In this document: piece after piece, positions 18,441 to 27,446 of the stretch | Layout of the letters: each line of letters opens with the position of its first letter | Numbering within the stretch: the first letter of the stretch is position 1 | Assembly: GCF_021389935.1 (NCBI RefSeq) | Contig: NZ_CP089979.1 | Coordinates: 5,127,001 to 5,191,000 of the forward strand | DNA: 64,000 nt | Direction of reading: 5' to 3' | From: Fulvivirga ligni | GTDB taxonomy: Bacteria > Bacteroidota > Bacteroidia > Cytophagales > Cyclobacteriaceae | Notes under the pieces: model-generated | Seen by the model: only the letters and a program-made list of their open reading frames with translations | The model's database searches: none | Told to the model about the DNA's origin: nothing | Made by a program: the position numbers and the translations under genes

Positions 18441-19301
18441 ATGACTAAGAAAATTAGAATTGCCATTCAGAAATCAGGAAGACTACAAGAGCAGTCTGTG
18501 AAACTTTTAAAAGAATGTGGACTCAGCTTTAGCAATGGACCTAATCGGTTGAAAGCATCTTGCTACAGCTTCCCGGCAGAGATCCTATTCTTAAGAGATG
18601 ATGATATCCCTCAATATGTAGAAGATGGCGTGGCTGATGTGGGTATTGTAGGTGAGAATGTCTACATTGAAAAACAAAAAGAAGTATCTGTAATTGAAAA
18701 GCTCGACTTCTCTAAATGCCGCCTTAGCATCGCCATTCCTCGAGAAAAAGAATATGGTGGACCTGAATCTCTAAATGGCAAAAAAATAGCCACCTCCTAC
18801 CCTAACATTGTAAGGCAATTTTTAAAAGAAAAGAACATTGATGCCGAAATTCATGAGATCAGCGGATCAGTGGAAATAGCCCCTGGAATTGGTTTAGCAG
18901 AAGCCATTGTAGATATAGTAAGCACAGGCAGTACGCTTCTCAGCAACGGATTGAAGGAAGTAGAAACAGTGATGAAATCAGAAGCCGTTTTAGTTTCTAC
19001 CAAAACCCTTGAACCTGAAATACAGCAGTTACTAGATAAGCTCATCTTCAGAATTAAGGCAGTCAACACCGCCAAAAACAATAAATATTTATTACTGAAC
19101 ACCCCTAATGACTCTATAGATGCCATCACAGCTATCTTACCAGGCATGAAAAGTCCAACTGTTACCCCACTTCAGCAAGAAGGATGGTCTTCTCTTCACT
19201 CGGTGATTAATGAAAATGACTTTTGGAACATCATTGATCAACTGAAAGATCTTGGTGCTCAGGGCATTTTAGTAGTACCTATTGAAAAAATGATTATCTA
19301 A
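18441..19301 (+). CDS. hisG: ATP phosphoribosyltransferase, long form
   Basis: This 286-residue protein is the long HisG type: the catalytic periplasmic-binding-like core (RIAIQKSGRLQEQSVKLLKECG, GVADVGIVGENV, ATSYPNIVRQFL and the PRPP loop VDIVSTGSTLLSNGLKEV) plus a C-terminal regulatory domain (residues about 215-286) that binds histidine, so no HisZ is needed. It condenses ATP and PRPP, the first step of histidine synthesis. As first gene of the operon, it is expected to be controlled both by attenuation and by feedback inhibition. Confidence 0.97.
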   Translation: MTKKIRIAIQKSGRLQEQSVKLLKECGLSFSNGPNRLKASCYSFPAEILFLRDDDIPQYVEDGVADVGIVGENVYIEKQKEVSVIEKLDFSKCRLSIAIPREKEYGGPESLNGKKIATSYPNIVRQFLKEKNIDAEIHEISGSVEIAPGIGLAEAIVDIVSTGSTLLSNGLKEVETVMKSEAVLVSTKTLEPEIQQLLDKLIFRIKAVNTAKNNKYLLLNTPNDSIDAITAILPGMKSPTVTPLQQEGWSSLHSVINENDFWNIIDQLKDLGAQGILVVPIEKMII

Positions 19302-19314
19302 AAAGGCATCTCTA

Positions 19315-20601
19315 ATGAACATTATAAAATACCCCAACCAACAGGACCTTTCCCAAATACTTAAAAGACCAGTTTTTGAGACTGACTTTTTGGAGAGTAC
19401 TGTGAAGAACATTATTACCAGAGTCCAGAAAGGTGGCGACCTTACCCTACTGGAATTCAATGAAAAATTTGACAAAGCCAAGCTCGAAAAGCTAACCGTT
19501 TCTGAAGAGGAGATAAAGGAAGCTTCATCACAAATATCAGATGATTTAAAAACTGCTATTAAAACCGCTGCGGCTAACATTCGTAAATTCCACGAAAGCC
19601 AAAAAAGATCAGAAGAGCCTTTGGAGACTTCTGTAGGAGTAAACTGCTGGAGAAAAGCAGTGGCTATAGAAAAGGTAGGCATTTACATTCCTGGCGGAAC
19701 GGCACCATTGTTTTCTACTGTCCTTATGCTGGGTATTCCTGCTGATATTGCTGGCTGCAAAGAAATTGTATTATGCACTCCACCAGCTTCGGACGGTAAA
19801 ATTGCACCAGCCATCTTATTCACTGCTCAGCTGGTGGGTGTAAGCAAAATATATAAAGTGGGAGGAGCTCAGGCCATAGCTGCCATGGCTTATGGTACAG
19901 AGAGCATTCCGAAAGTAGATAAAATTTTCGGACCCGGAAACCAGTATGTTACCGCTGCAAAACAAATGGTAAGCATGGATGGAGTGGCCATTGATATGCC
20001 TGCCGGACCTTCCGAACTTGCTGTAATTGCAGATAATTCTTGTGTTCCAGAGTTTGTAGCGTCTGACCTGCTTTCCCAAGCTGAACATGGAAAAGACAGT
20101 CAGGTAGTATTAATTTCACCAGATGAGACAGCTATAGACAGCATTATTAAAGCCATTGAAGAACAGGTGGAAGATTTACCGCGAAAAGAAATTGCCAAGG
20201 AAAGTCTCCAAAACAGCAAGTTCATTTTGGTGAAAGATATTGAAGAAGCTATGAGCGTGAGTAATGCTTATGCACCAGAGCACTTGATCATAGCTACCGA
20301 AGATGCTCCTCAGCAAGCCGAAAAGGTGGTAAATGCAGGTTCAGTTTTTATAGGAAATTACAGTCCGGAATCAGCAGGAGACTATGCCTCTGGCACCAAT
20401 CATACATTGCCAACAAATGGAGCTGCCAGAGCTTACAGCGGCGTATCCTTAGACAGCTTTACGAAGCAAATTACTTTCCAGCAGGTTTCTGAAGAAGGGA
20501 TTAAGAATTTAGGCCCAGCTATTGAAGCTATGGCTGAGGCAGAATTACTTCAGGCTCACAAAAATGCTGTTACTTTAAGACTTAAAAAATTGGGGCTATA
20601 A
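19315..20601 (+). CDS. hisD: Histidinol dehydrogenase
   Basis: This 428-residue protein of normal length shows IYIPGGTAPLFSTVLMLGIP, the KVGGAQAIAAMAYGT segment, FGPGNQYVTAAK, DMPAGPSELAVIAD and the zinc/catalytic region LSQAEHGKDSQ, EHLII and NHTLPTNGAAR. It oxidises L-histidinol to L-histidine in two NAD-dependent steps, the last reactions of the pathway. It starts 13 bp after hisG and ends 2 bp before hisC. Confidence 0.98.
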   Translation: MNIIKYPNQQDLSQILKRPVFETDFLESTVKNIITRVQKGGDLTLLEFNEKFDKAKLEKLTVSEEEIKEASSQISDDLKTAIKTAAANIRKFHESQKRSEEPLETSVGVNCWRKAVAIEKVGIYIPGGTAPLFSTVLMLGIPADIAGCKEIVLCTPPASDGKIAPAILFTAQLVGVSKIYKVGGAQAIAAMAYGTESIPKVDKIFGPGNQYVTAAKQMVSMDGVAIDMPAGPSELAVIADNSCVPEFVASDLLSQAEHGKDSQVVLISPDETAIDSIIKAIEEQVEDLPRKEIAKESLQNSKFILVKDIEEAMSVSNAYAPEHLIIATEDAPQQAEKVVNAGSVFIGNYSPESAGDYASGTNHTLPTNGAARAYSGVSLDSFTKQITFQQVSEEGIKNLGPAIEAMAEAELLQAHKNAVTLRLKKLGL

Positions 20602-20603
20602 TC

Positions 20604-21638
20604 ATGAGTATCCAACAATTGGTAAGGCCGAATATTCAAGCACTTCTACCGTATTCATCAGCAAGAGATGAATTTACCGGTAATGGAGAGGTTTTTCTCG
20701 ATGCCAATGAAAACCCTTTTGAAACTGAAGTTAATAGATATCCAGACCCATATCAGAGAGCCATTAAAGAAAAGTTAGCTCCAATCAAAGGCGTTAGCCC
20801 TTCTCAGATATTCTTAGGCAACGGTAGCGATGAAGCTATTGATTTGATCATAAGGATCTTCTGTGAGCCGGGGCAAGACCAGATCATTATCTCAGATCCT
20901 AGTTACGGCATGTATCAGGTATCCGCAGGCATAAACAATATCGAAGTCATTAAAGTACCACTCACTGAAAACTTTGAATTTTCTGCAAAAGAAATGCTTG
21001 GGGCAGTTCAGGATAAGACTAAAGTGGCGTTTTTATGTTCACCTAACAATCCATCTGGCAACTCTTTGGACACCTCTGAAGTTGAAGAATTTATTAAGTC
21101 ATTTCAAGGGATAGTGGTAGTGGATGAAGCATATATAGATTTCGCATCCACCCCCAGCTTTACTGACAAACTAGATACCTTCCCTAACCTGATTGTAATG
21201 CAGACTTTCTCCAAAGCCTGGGGTATGGCAGGACTTAGATTAGGCATGGCCTATGCTTCGGAGGAAATTATTAGCCTATTCAATAAAGTAAAGCCTCCTT
21301 ACAACATTAATACCCTTACTCAGAAAGCTGCTTTGGAAGCTTTAAATAATGAAGCAAAGGTGAAGCAGGAAATACAAATCATTTTGGAGCAAAGAGAATG
21401 GTTAAAAGAGCAACTTAGTGCTATCTCAATCACTGAAAAAATCTTTCCTTCGGATAGTAATTTCCTACTTGTTAAGTTCCAGGATGCTAAAGGATTATTT
21501 GATTTTCTAATTGAGAAAGAGATAATCGTTAGAGACAGAAGAAAAGTGAGATTTGGTGAGAATTGCTTAAGGATTACCGTAGGCACCGCTGATGAAAACA
21601 AGAAATTAATTACCGCTATCAAAACCTACCAAAAATGA
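20604..21638 (+). CDS. hisC: Histidinol-phosphate aminotransferase
   Basis: This 344-residue class I/II PLP aminotransferase has the N-terminal LDANENPFE, the [12 protein letters not shown] helix, [21 protein letters not shown], and the PLP lysine in [15 protein letters not shown]. It converts imidazole-acetol phosphate and glutamate to histidinol phosphate. The stop overlaps the hisB start by 4 bp, so the two are translationally coupled. Confidence 0.97.
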   Translation: MSIQQLVRPNIQALLPYSSARDEFTGNGEVFLDANENPFETEVNRYPDPYQRAIKEKLAPIKGVSPSQIFLGNGSDEAIDLIIRIFCEPGQDQIIISDPSYGMYQVSAGINNIEVIKVPLTENFEFSAKEMLGAVQDKTKVAFLCSPNNPSGNSLDTSEVEEFIKSFQGIVVVDEAYIDFASTPSFTDKLDTFPNLIVMQTFSKAWGMAGLRLGMAYASEEIISLFNKVKPPYNINTLTQKAALEALNNEAKVKQEIQIILEQREWLKEQLSAISITEKIFPSDSNFLLVKFQDAKGLFDFLIEKEIIVRDRRKVRFGENCLRITVGTADENKKLITAIKTYQK

Positions 21639-22756
21639 AAAAAGCATTGTTTATAGATAGAGATGGAACCTTAATTTTGGAACCTGAAGATGAGCAAATC
21701 GATAGTCTGGAAAAACTAGAATATTATCCCGGCGTGTTTACTTGGCTAGGAAAAATCTGCAGAGAGATGGATTATGAACTGGTCATGATCACTAACCAGG
21801 ATGGATTAGGTACAGAAACTTTTCCTGAAGACACTTTCTGGCCTGCTCATAATCGAATGCTGGAAACGCTTAAAAATGAAGGTATCGTCTTCAAAGATAT
21901 TATTATTGATAGAACCAGGCCTGAAGATAAGCAGCCTACCAGAAAACCAGGGATCGCACTGCTTGGTAAATACACTGGTGGGGGCTATGATTTAGAAAAA
22001 TCCTTTACTATCGGAGACAGAATTACTGATATCATTTTAGCTAAAAACCTGGGAGCTCAGGGGATTTTCATTAACGATGGCAGCTTAAAAAATCAGGTTA
22101 AGGATAATGAGGTTGAAAATAATTGCGCTCTGATAACTACCAGTTGGCAAGATATTTACGAGTTGCTACAAGCCAAGCCACGCCTGGCCAGTATCACTCG
22201 AACTACCAAAGAAACTGACATTGCCATTACCGTAAATCTTGATGGAAATGGCAGAAGTGAAATAAGCACAGGCATTGATTTCTTTGATCATATGCTGGAG
22301 CAGATTGCCAAACATGGACTGATTGATCTTAATATCCAGGTTAACGGAGATCTGCACGTAGACGAGCACCACACCATTGAAGACACCGCCATAGCTTTGG
22401 GGGATGCCGTTATTCAAGCTTTAGGCAGCAAAAAAGGCATTGAAAGATATGGATTTTGTCTGCCTATGGATGATGTACTTGCACAAGTGGCTATCGACTT
22501 TGGTGGCAGAAACTGGATTGTGTGGGAAGCTGAATTTCACCGTGAAATGGTAGGCAAGATGCCTACTGAGATGTTCTATCATTTCTTCAAGTCATTTTCC
22601 GATGCGGCGAAGTGTAATTTAAACATAAAAGTAGAAGGTGATAATGAACACCATAAGATAGAGGGCATCTTTAAAGCTTTTGCTAAAGCCATTAAAATGG
22701 CCGTAAAAAAAGACAAAGACAACTTTCAACTGCCCAGCACCAAAGGCATGCTATAA
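21635..22756 (+). CDS. hisB: Bifunctional histidinol-phosphatase / imidazoleglycerol-phosphate dehydratase
   Basis: This 373-residue fusion has an N-terminal HAD phosphatase ([40 protein letters not shown]; residues 1-165) joined to a C-terminal dehydratase. The dehydratase has the paired metal motifs [13 protein letters not shown] with [14 protein letters not shown], and [13 protein letters not shown] with [16 protein letters not shown]. Both domains look intact. The fused form supplies steps 7 and 9 of the pathway. It is followed by hisH after 11 bp. Confidence 0.97.
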   Translation: MKKALFIDRDGTLILEPEDEQIDSLEKLEYYPGVFTWLGKICREMDYELVMITNQDGLGTETFPEDTFWPAHNRMLETLKNEGIVFKDIIIDRTRPEDKQPTRKPGIALLGKYTGGGYDLEKSFTIGDRITDIILAKNLGAQGIFINDGSLKNQVKDNEVENNCALITTSWQDIYELLQAKPRLASITRTTKETDIAITVNLDGNGRSEISTGIDFFDHMLEQIAKHGLIDLNIQVNGDLHVDEHHTIEDTAIALGDAVIQALGSKKGIERYGFCLPMDDVLAQVAIDFGGRNWIVWEAEFHREMVGKMPTEMFYHFFKSFSDAAKCNLNIKVEGDNEHHKIEGIFKAFAKAIKMAVKKDKDNFQLPSTKGML

Positions 22757-22767
22757 AATTTAAAATT

Positions 22768-23355
22768 ATGCAAACAGCTATCATTAAATACAACGCAGGA
22801 AACACACAATCAGTGATTTACGCTTTAGAAAGGCTGGGAATAACTCCCATACTTACCAATGACTTTCATGAGATAAGATCCGCTGACAAAGTGATTTTCC
22901 CTGGTGTAGGTGAAGCCAGCTCCACCATGAGGCACCTTCAGGAAATGAAGTTAGATGAACTGATACCATCATTAAAGCAACCGGTTTTAGGCATCTGCCT
23001 GGGCATGCAACTGATGTGTAAGCACTCGGAAGAAGGAGATGTTAACTGTCTAAATATTTTTGACTGTGAGGTGAAAAAATTTCCAACTCAAAAAAATGAA
23101 AAGGTCCCTCACATGGGTTGGAACACACTTTACAATACGGAACATCCCTGGATAAAAAATGATATTGAGGATAAGCACGTGTATTTTGTGCATAGCTATT
23201 ATGTGCCTGTGGTAGATGAAACCGTGGCTACCTGCGATTATATTTTACCTTTTAGCGCAGCATTGCAGAAAGACAACTTCTACGCTACCCAATTTCATCC
23301 TGAAAAATCGGCAGTACAAGGAGCTAAAATTATAGAAAACTTTATTAAGCTATGA
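22768..23355 (+). CDS. hisH: Imidazole glycerol phosphate synthase, glutaminase subunit
   Basis: This 195-residue class I glutamine amidotransferase has the Cys nucleophile in GICLGMQLMC and the catalytic His-Glu pair in TQFHPEKS. It also shows the oxyanion/subunit contact region FPGVGEASSTM and HMGWN. It hydrolyses glutamine and passes ammonia to HisF. It ends before the longest gap in the operon (192 bp), which contains repeats and a small frame. Confidence 0.96.
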   Translation: MQTAIIKYNAGNTQSVIYALERLGITPILTNDFHEIRSADKVIFPGVGEASSTMRHLQEMKLDELIPSLKQPVLGICLGMQLMCKHSEEGDVNCLNIFDCEVKKFPTQKNEKVPHMGWNTLYNTEHPWIKNDIEDKHVYFVHSYYVPVVDETVATCDYILPFSAALQKDNFYATQFHPEKSAVQGAKIIENFIKL

Positions 23356-23357
23356 AA

Positions 23358-23381
23358 TGAGCATAGACTTTAACATGCTCA
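23358..23381 (+). other. Small hairpin directly after hisH
   Basis: TGAGCAT-N10-ATGCTCA is a perfect 7-bp stem starting two bases past the hisH stop. No T-run follows, so it is not an obvious terminator; it could be an mRNA processing or stabilising element. Confidence 0.4.
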
Positions 23382-23412
23382 ACTAAACGAGGGTGAATAA
23401 AGTTTGTAGCAA

Positions 23413-23550
23413 ATTCCATGTGAGAACAAAAAATTTAATTATTACACATGAAATCGACATTAAAAATCAGAGGCGATTTTACACCCATCGCTGATGAATT
23501 TTTAATCAAAGATTCCATGTGACCGATGTAAAATAGAATAAATACACATG
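23413..23550 (+). repeat. Duplicated CATGTG/CACATG hairpin in the hisH-hisA spacer
   Basis: Two units share ATTCCATGTGA (23413 and 23512) followed about 20 bp later by TACACATGAAA (about 23443 and 23543). The boxes within each unit are inverted to one another (CATGTG with CACATG), so each can fold into a hairpin. The ATG of hisA (23548) is the last part of the second unit, and the ATG of a 24-codon frame is the last part of the first. The middle of each unit is AT-rich and not conserved. This looks like a duplicated translation-control or operator element. Confidence 0.6.
23448..23522 (+). CDS. Possible 24-residue peptide between hisH and hisA
   Basis: ATG at 23448 opens MKSTLKIRGDFTPIADEF and six more residues, ending in a TGA inside the second CATGTG box. 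Its start context (TACACATGAAA) is identical to that of hisA, which is the main reason to list it. No family is recognised and it may simply be spacer sequence. Confidence 0.3.
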   Translation: MKSTLKIRGDFTPIADEFLIKDSM

Positions 23551-24270
23551 AAAATTATACCCGCAATAGACATTATTGATGGTAAGTGCGTTCGCTTAAC
23601 TCAAGGCGACTACGATCAGAAAAAAATATATAACGAGGATCCTTTAGAGGTAGCCAAATCTTTTGAAGGTGAAGACTTAAAATATTTACACCTGGTGGAC
23701 TTAGACGGCGCCAAAGCCGGAAAGGTGATTAATATAAAGGTGCTGGAGAAAATAGCATCTCAAACATCTCTGGAGATAGACTTCGGGGGCGGCATAAAGT
23801 CGGATGAGGATATTGAAAAAGTTTTCAGTGCTGGTGCCAGCAAAGTTACCTGCGGAAGTATAGCAGTAAAGAATCCTTCGAAGGTTTCAGAATGGCTGGA
23901 GAAATACGGATCAACAAAACTTATTCTCGGCGCCGATGTGAAGGACAAAATGATCTCAGTAAGCGGATGGACTGAAAAAACAACCTTATCTATTGAAGAT
24001 TTACTGCACAAGTATCTGGATGATGGCTTACAGGAGGTGATCTGTACGGATATTGCTACCGATGGTATGCTTACCGGACCTAACGTAAAACTCTATCAAG
24101 AGCTATTAAATATTTTCCCTACCATAAAGCTTATTGCCAGTGGTGGTGTTAGTTGCATGGCAGACTTGCACGAGCTAAGAGAAGCAGGATTAGAAGGAGC
24201 TATTTTAGGCAAAGCCATATACGAAGGAAAAGTTACCCTAAGAGAACTAAACGAATTCCAGAATGCTTAA
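23548..24270 (+). CDS. hisA: ProFAR isomerase HisA
   Basis: This 240-residue TIM barrel begins [22 protein letters not shown], with the first catalytic Asp in AIDI, and contains [27 protein letters not shown] with the second Asp, and [12 protein letters not shown]. It performs the Amadori rearrangement of ProFAR to PRFAR. Its start codon lies inside the spacer repeat, at the end of a potential hairpin, so its translation might be separately controlled. It overlaps hisF by 8 bp. Confidence 0.97.
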   Translation: MKIIPAIDIIDGKCVRLTQGDYDQKKIYNEDPLEVAKSFEGEDLKYLHLVDLDGAKAGKVINIKVLEKIASQTSLEIDFGGGIKSDEDIEKVFSAGASKVTCGSIAVKNPSKVSEWLEKYGSTKLILGADVKDKMISVSGWTEKTTLSIEDLLHKYLDDGLQEVICTDIATDGMLTGPNVKLYQELLNIFPTIKLIASGGVSCMADLHELREAGLEGAILGKAIYEGKVTLRELNEFQNA

Positions 24271-25015
24271 GAAAAGAATAATTCCTTGTCTTGATATTAA
24301 GAATGGACGCACAGTAAAAGGTGTTAATTTCGTTAATATCAGAGATGCCGGTGATCCGGTGGAGCTCGGTGCCTTATATGCCGAACAAGGTGCAGATGAA
24401 CTGGTGTTTTTAGACATCACTGCTACTAACGAAGGTCGTAAAACCTTTAAAGAATTGGTTAAGGACATTGCCAAACATTTAAATATCCCTTTCACCGTTG
24501 GTGGTGGTATCAGTCATGTTGAAGATGTGGCTCCCCTACTCTATGCCGGTGCTGATAAGGTTTCTGTAAATTCTAGTGCTGTTAAAAGGCCGGAGTTAAT
24601 AGATGAGCTGGTGGCAGAGTTCGGAAGCCAATGTATAGTAGCTGCGCTCGATGCCAGGTTTGTAGATGGTGAATGGATTATCCATACTCACGGAGGCTCT
24701 AAACCAACTGAGAAGGAGTTATTTTCCTGGGCCAGAGAAGTAGAACAGCGCGGTGCTGGTGAAATTTTATTTACCAGTATGGATCATGATGGCACCAAAC
24801 AGGGTTTTGCCAATGAAGCATTGCGCAAAATGGCTAGTGAGGTCAGCATACCAATCATCGCTTCCGGCGGTGCGGGCACTATGCCTCATTTCAAAGATGT
24901 ATTTGAGCAAGGAGATGCCGATGCAGCCCTAGCAGCCAGCATATTTCATTTTAAAGAGATTGGCATCCCAGAGTTAAAAGATTATTTAAGAGAAAACAAT
25001 ATAGCGGTAAGATAA
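24263..25015 (+). CDS. hisF: Imidazole glycerol phosphate synthase, cyclase subunit
   Basis: This 250-residue TIM barrel starts [23 protein letters not shown] and carries both catalytic aspartates (CLDI and [11 protein letters not shown]), plus [13 protein letters not shown] and [13 protein letters not shown]. It uses ammonia from HisH to convert PRFAR into imidazole glycerol phosphate and AICAR. It overlaps hisA by 8 bp and directly abuts hisIE. Confidence 0.98.
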   Translation: MLKKRIIPCLDIKNGRTVKGVNFVNIRDAGDPVELGALYAEQGADELVFLDITATNEGRKTFKELVKDIAKHLNIPFTVGGGISHVEDVAPLLYAGADKVSVNSSAVKRPELIDELVAEFGSQCIVAALDARFVDGEWIIHTHGGSKPTEKELFSWAREVEQRGAGEILFTSMDHDGTKQGFANEALRKMASEVSIPIIASGGAGTMPHFKDVFEQGDADAALAASIFHFKEIGIPELKDYLRENNIAVR

Positions 25016-25615
25016 ATGGACAGTCTACAACCAGATTTCAACAAGCAAAACGGATTAATACCAGCAGTAGTACAGGATTATTTCACCAAAAAAGTACTTA
25101 TGCTCGGATTTATGAACCAAGAGGCTTTTGAAAAAACACAACAAGAGAATAGAGTAACCTTCTACAGCAGAACTAAGGAGCGTTTATGGACTAAAGGAGA
25201 AACAAGTGGCAACTTCCTGGAAGTGAGATCAATGGCTTTAGATTGTGATAATGATACCGTTCTTATTCAAGCTATTCCGGCAGGGCCGGTTTGCCATACA
25301 GGTACAGATACCTGCTTTGGAGATGAAGCAAACACTTCAACCGATCTGGGATTTCTTGAGTCAACCATTCAAAATAGAAAAAACAATCCACAAGAAGGAT
25401 CATATACTAATTCCTTGCTTAACCGAGGCATAAATAAAGTAGCTCAGAAAGTGGGTGAAGAGGCAGTTGAGCTAGTCATAGAAGCCAAAGATGATGACAA
25501 AAAACTATTTCTTAATGAAGCAGCTGATCTGATGTATCACTACCTGGTTTTATTGGCAGCCAAGGATTTTACCCTTAACGATGTAATTGAGGTACTTAAA
25601 GAGCGCCACAGCTAA
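25016..25615 (+). CDS. hisIE: Bifunctional phosphoribosyl-AMP cyclohydrolase / phosphoribosyl-ATP pyrophosphatase
   Basis: This 199-residue fusion has the HisI domain (residues 1-110: MLGFMNQEAFEKT, YSRTKERLWTKGETSGN, DCDNDTVLIQ and the zinc ligands in CHTGTDTCFG) and a HisE domain (115-199: SYTNSLLNRGINKVAQKVGEEAVELVIEA, NEAADLMYHYLVLL). It covers steps 2 and 3 of histidine synthesis. Last gene of the operon. A stem-forming sequence, TAAGCTAC...GTAGCTTA (about 25613-25636), covers the stop codon but has no T-run. Confidence 0.97.
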   Translation: MDSLQPDFNKQNGLIPAVVQDYFTKKVLMLGFMNQEAFEKTQQENRVTFYSRTKERLWTKGETSGNFLEVRSMALDCDNDTVLIQAIPAGPVCHTGTDTCFGDEANTSTDLGFLESTIQNRKNNPQEGSYTNSLLNRGINKVAQKVGEEAVELVIEAKDDDKKLFLNEAADLMYHYLVLLAAKDFTLNDVIEVLKERHS

Positions 25616-25691
25616 GCTACTTGAAATAATGTCAGGTAGCTTACAACATTTCACGGGTAAGCACACTATCCTTGCAGGAAATACAATCTGA

Positions 25692-26378
25692 ATGACGAAG
25701 AAAACTACAATAGGAGGATTTCCTTTTGTTTCCTATGAAAAGGAAACTTATGAGGAAAATGAGGTAATAGATAGAAGCAAGCAGTTTTATCTGTGGCTTG
25801 ACAAACGCAGAACTGTGCGGGATTTTTCCGACAAGCCTATTCCAAAGTCAGTGATTGAGAATATCATAATGAGCGCCTCCACGGCTCCCTCCGGTGCACA
25901 CAAGCAACCCTGGACTTTTTGCGTGGTGAGCAACCCTGAACTAAAAAAGCAAATCAGGATAGCCGCTGAAAAAGAGGAAAAGGAAAGTTACGATAACCGC
26001 ATGAGTGAGGAATGGCTTCAGGTCTTAAGGCCGCTACAAACAGACTGGCAAAAGCCATTTTTAGAGGTAGCTCCATACCTGATAGTTGTTTTTAAAAAGG
26101 CCTATGATCTGGAAGAAGATGGTACCAAACACACCAATTACTATGTAAATGAATCTGTAGGCCTAGCCTCCGGGTTCCTACTTGCTGCCATTCATGATGC
26201 TGGGCTGGTGGCTCTAACACATACGCCTAGCCCTATGAACTTTCTAACCAATCTTTTGGATAGACCTGCTAATGAAAGGGCTTTCCTTTTAGTGCCCATG
26301 GGCTATCCGTGCTCGGAAACCTTTGTACCTGATATTCACAGAAAAAAGCTTGAAGAGGTTTGTGAATTTTATGAATGA
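25692..26378 (+). CDS. Iodotyrosine deiodinase-like flavoprotein (nitroreductase superfamily)
   Basis: This 228-residue FMN protein has the nitroreductase fold (RRTVRDFSDKPIP, TAPSGAHKQPW, NESVGLASGFLLAAIHDAG). It has the features that separate iodotyrosine deiodinase (IYD) from other nitroreductases: an active-site lid with the Glu/Tyr/Lys trio at E96, Y100 and K121, spaced +4 and +21 as in the human enzyme, plus LTHTPSPMNFL and RPANERAFLLVPMGYP. IYD reductively removes halogen from halotyrosines. Bacterial homologues with this trio exist, for example in Haliscomenobacter. A halotyrosine-salvage role is inferred. The last 10 bp overlap the convergent SRPBCC gene. Confidence 0.85.
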   Translation: MTKKTTIGGFPFVSYEKETYEENEVIDRSKQFYLWLDKRRTVRDFSDKPIPKSVIENIIMSASTAPSGAHKQPWTFCVVSNPELKKQIRIAAEKEEKESYDNRMSEEWLQVLRPLQTDWQKPFLEVAPYLIVVFKKAYDLEEDGTKHTNYYVNESVGLASGFLLAAIHDAGLVALTHTPSPMNFLTNLLDRPANERAFLLVPMGYPCSETFVPDIHRKKLEEVCEFYE

Positions 26379-27324
26379 GCCTCAAGTTTTTTCTTAAGGG
26401 ATAGCAAAAGACGCTGCTCAAAATCACTGATTATGCTATTGGCCCAGAGATTGGCATAGCCATTCATTTTAGATTTTATGGAATATTCACAGGTCAAAGT
26501 AAGCCTGGTAGAGTCACCTACTGGGTCAAGAGAATAACTAATTTCTACAAATTGGAAGATTTCACTCTTTAAAATATGCTGATCAGTAGGTTCATCTCTC
26601 ATTTGAGATTTAGATAAATTGACGTGAAATGACATCCTTTTAAGCGTGTCATATTCTACCACGGTCTCATTCAAAATGAGATCGTCAGTAAAATAGCCCA
26701 GACGTGTTGTTTCTCCGTTCACGTTGACTATTTCTGATCTCACAGACCTGGGAATACCAATAATGTTGTAAAATCCTAAAGAGTATTCATAAGACCGAAT
26801 TTCAGGTACTTCCAATAAAATAGCCCAAACTTCAGTTGGAGATGCCTGGATATAAATTTCATTCTTGGTTTCATAATGATCCTCTCTATCTTCAAACACT
26901 GACTCTATCGGTGCAGTGAGTACAGGAAGAAACACTATCATTAAAATCTTCTTTGAGTCAGCATCTTCTAAATAGCGTGAAACAAACCAGCCAACAATGC
27001 CAACCATCAGCAAGAAAGGAGATGATATTATTATGATGCAGATCCAATCTTCGATACCACTAGAAACTGTACAAATGAAGAATAAAAGCACACTGAATAT
27101 AGGGTAGAAAATTGCCTTCCACTTCTTCTCAACTATTTCTTTTCTATTCAGGATAGTGGTATTACAGCAACCGCCCAGAAAAAAGTAACACTATAAATGC
27201 TCTCTGAGAAAATTAGGGATGGTTCGGGCTCGCATAAATAACGCCAGAACAACCCGTAAATTGCACCTAATGAAATTCCTATCAGTGGTAGATACTTTTT
27301 CAAATCAGATTTATTGCTTGTCAA
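26369..27324 (-). pseudogene. Membrane-anchored SRPBCC protein, split by a frameshift
   Basis: The longer piece (26369-27091, GTG start) has two membrane segments and a START/SRPBCC-like domain (IYIQASPTEVWAILLEVPEI onward). Directly upstream, in the neighbouring frame, a TTG at 27324 opens LTSNKSDLKKYLPLIGISLG...SVTFFWAVAVIPLS and stops at 27148-27150. The product at 53304-54212 is a paralogue with the same order (TNKSFLISFFLGLIFF, four helices, then SRPBCC), so the two pieces belong to one gene of about 318 codons. One missing base near 27150 explains the break. The function is unknown; SRPBCC domains bind hydrophobic ligands. Confidence 0.7.
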
Positions 27325-27446
27325 AAAATTATGGTACTTAACTCATCATGAGGAAGGTTAAATATCTATTATACCTTTCAAATAATACTTAATGAATAAA
27401 AACCATAGATTATTTAGTTTCAGCTTTATTAAAATGCCAACTATCT

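Noticed and set aside
25613-25640. Terminator at the end of the his operon
   Set aside because: The TAAGCTAC/GTAGCTTA stem overlaps the hisIE stop but is not followed by a T-run, so it is only mentioned under hisIE.
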